Positions 63,977-64,000 of a stretch of DNA of 64,000 nt are shown here, piece after piece. The notes beneath the pieces are model-generated. The model was not told the DNA's origin, did no database searches, and saw nothing but the letters and a program-made list of their open reading frames with translations. This DNA comes from RHKX01 sp963826475 (GTDB lineage Bacteria > Actinomycetota > Thermoleophilia > Solirubrobacterales > 70-9), in the NCBI GenBank assembly GCA_963826475.1, contig CAWGXC010000003.1, positions 248,001 through 312,000 on the forward strand. Reading direction: 5' to 3'. Made by a program: the position numbers and the translations under genes. How positions within the stretch are numbered: position 1 is the stretch's first letter; each line of letters begins with the position of its first letter.

Positions 63977-64000
63977 TTGATTCGCCTCGCCGTGCGCTGC
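63977..64000 (+). CDS. Possible start of next gene, cut by window edge
   Basis: TTG at 63977 begins a frame (LIRLAVRC) preceded by GGGTGAG at 63965-63971. Genes for ribosomal protein L11 or 16S rRNA methyltransferases commonly follow dnaJ, but eight codons are not enough to decide. Confidence 0.3.

Overview
The window is high-GC bacterial chromosome carrying mostly core genes. Several traits point to an actinobacterium, most likely class Thermoleophilia (Solirubrobacterales-like). These are a mycothiol-type zinc alcohol dehydrogenase next to an MBL hydrolase, a class E/F sortase with a DUF4397 substrate, a CtaG-type oxidase assembly protein, hrcA next to dnaJ, and very frequent actinobacterial-style leaderless starts. 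The taxonomic placement is inference.

Layout. 1-3.9 kb: a minus-strand response regulator/histidine kinase pair (the kinase runs off the left edge) facing a plus-strand apbE/ferric-reductase-like operon, then tRNA-His. 4.2-12.9 kb: an accessory cell-surface region with an FG-GAP/VCBS lipoprotein, lgt, two RTX-type calcium-binding secreted proteins, a sortase with a sortable DUF4397 protein, and a membrane protein with a sigma-like N-terminus. 12.9-17.6 kb: an ECF-type sigma factor translationally coupled to an alkylguanine methyltransferase, then ctaG, a membrane-fused spermidine-synthase-like gene and corA. 17.7-26.5 kb: an aldo/keto reductase, then tig, clpP, clpX and valS, with two paralogous small secreted proteins on the opposite strand around clpP. 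26.5-29.6 kb: folC, a tiny membrane protein, a zinc-ribbon membrane protein, ndk and maf. 29.8-37.4 kb: the cell-shape operon mreBCD-mrdA-rodA followed by rng. 37.4-42.9 kb: rplU-rpmA-obg-proB-proA-nadD-rsfS. 43-45.2 kb: a DivIVA-like coiled-coil protein, a Bax-inhibitor-1 family protein and a composite endonuclease/tRNA-Ala/antitoxin-like reading frame. 45.2-56.5 kb: leuS, a cupin, acylphosphatase, comEA-comEC-holA, rpsT, murJ and lepA. 56.5-64 kb: a frameshifted PlsC-type acyltransferase, a PAP2 phosphatase, a small cysteine-rich basic protein, the dehydrogenase/MBL pair, two hot-dog dehydratase subunits and hrcA-dnaJ, with a possible further gene starting at the right edge.

Two features cut across the window. 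Many operon heads have a TAnnnT box ending only 6-11 bases before the start codon, so leaderless mRNA appears to be the default. At least four genes (clpX, maf, folC and a DivIVA-like gene) have no ATG, GTG or TTG at the position where the conserved protein must begin, which suggests CTG, ATA or ATC initiation. The most unusual stretches are the surface-protein region (4.2-12.9 kb), the composite frame around tRNA-Ala (44.6-45.2 kb) and the frameshift at about 57,221. There is no CRISPR array, insertion sequence, prophage or rRNA.
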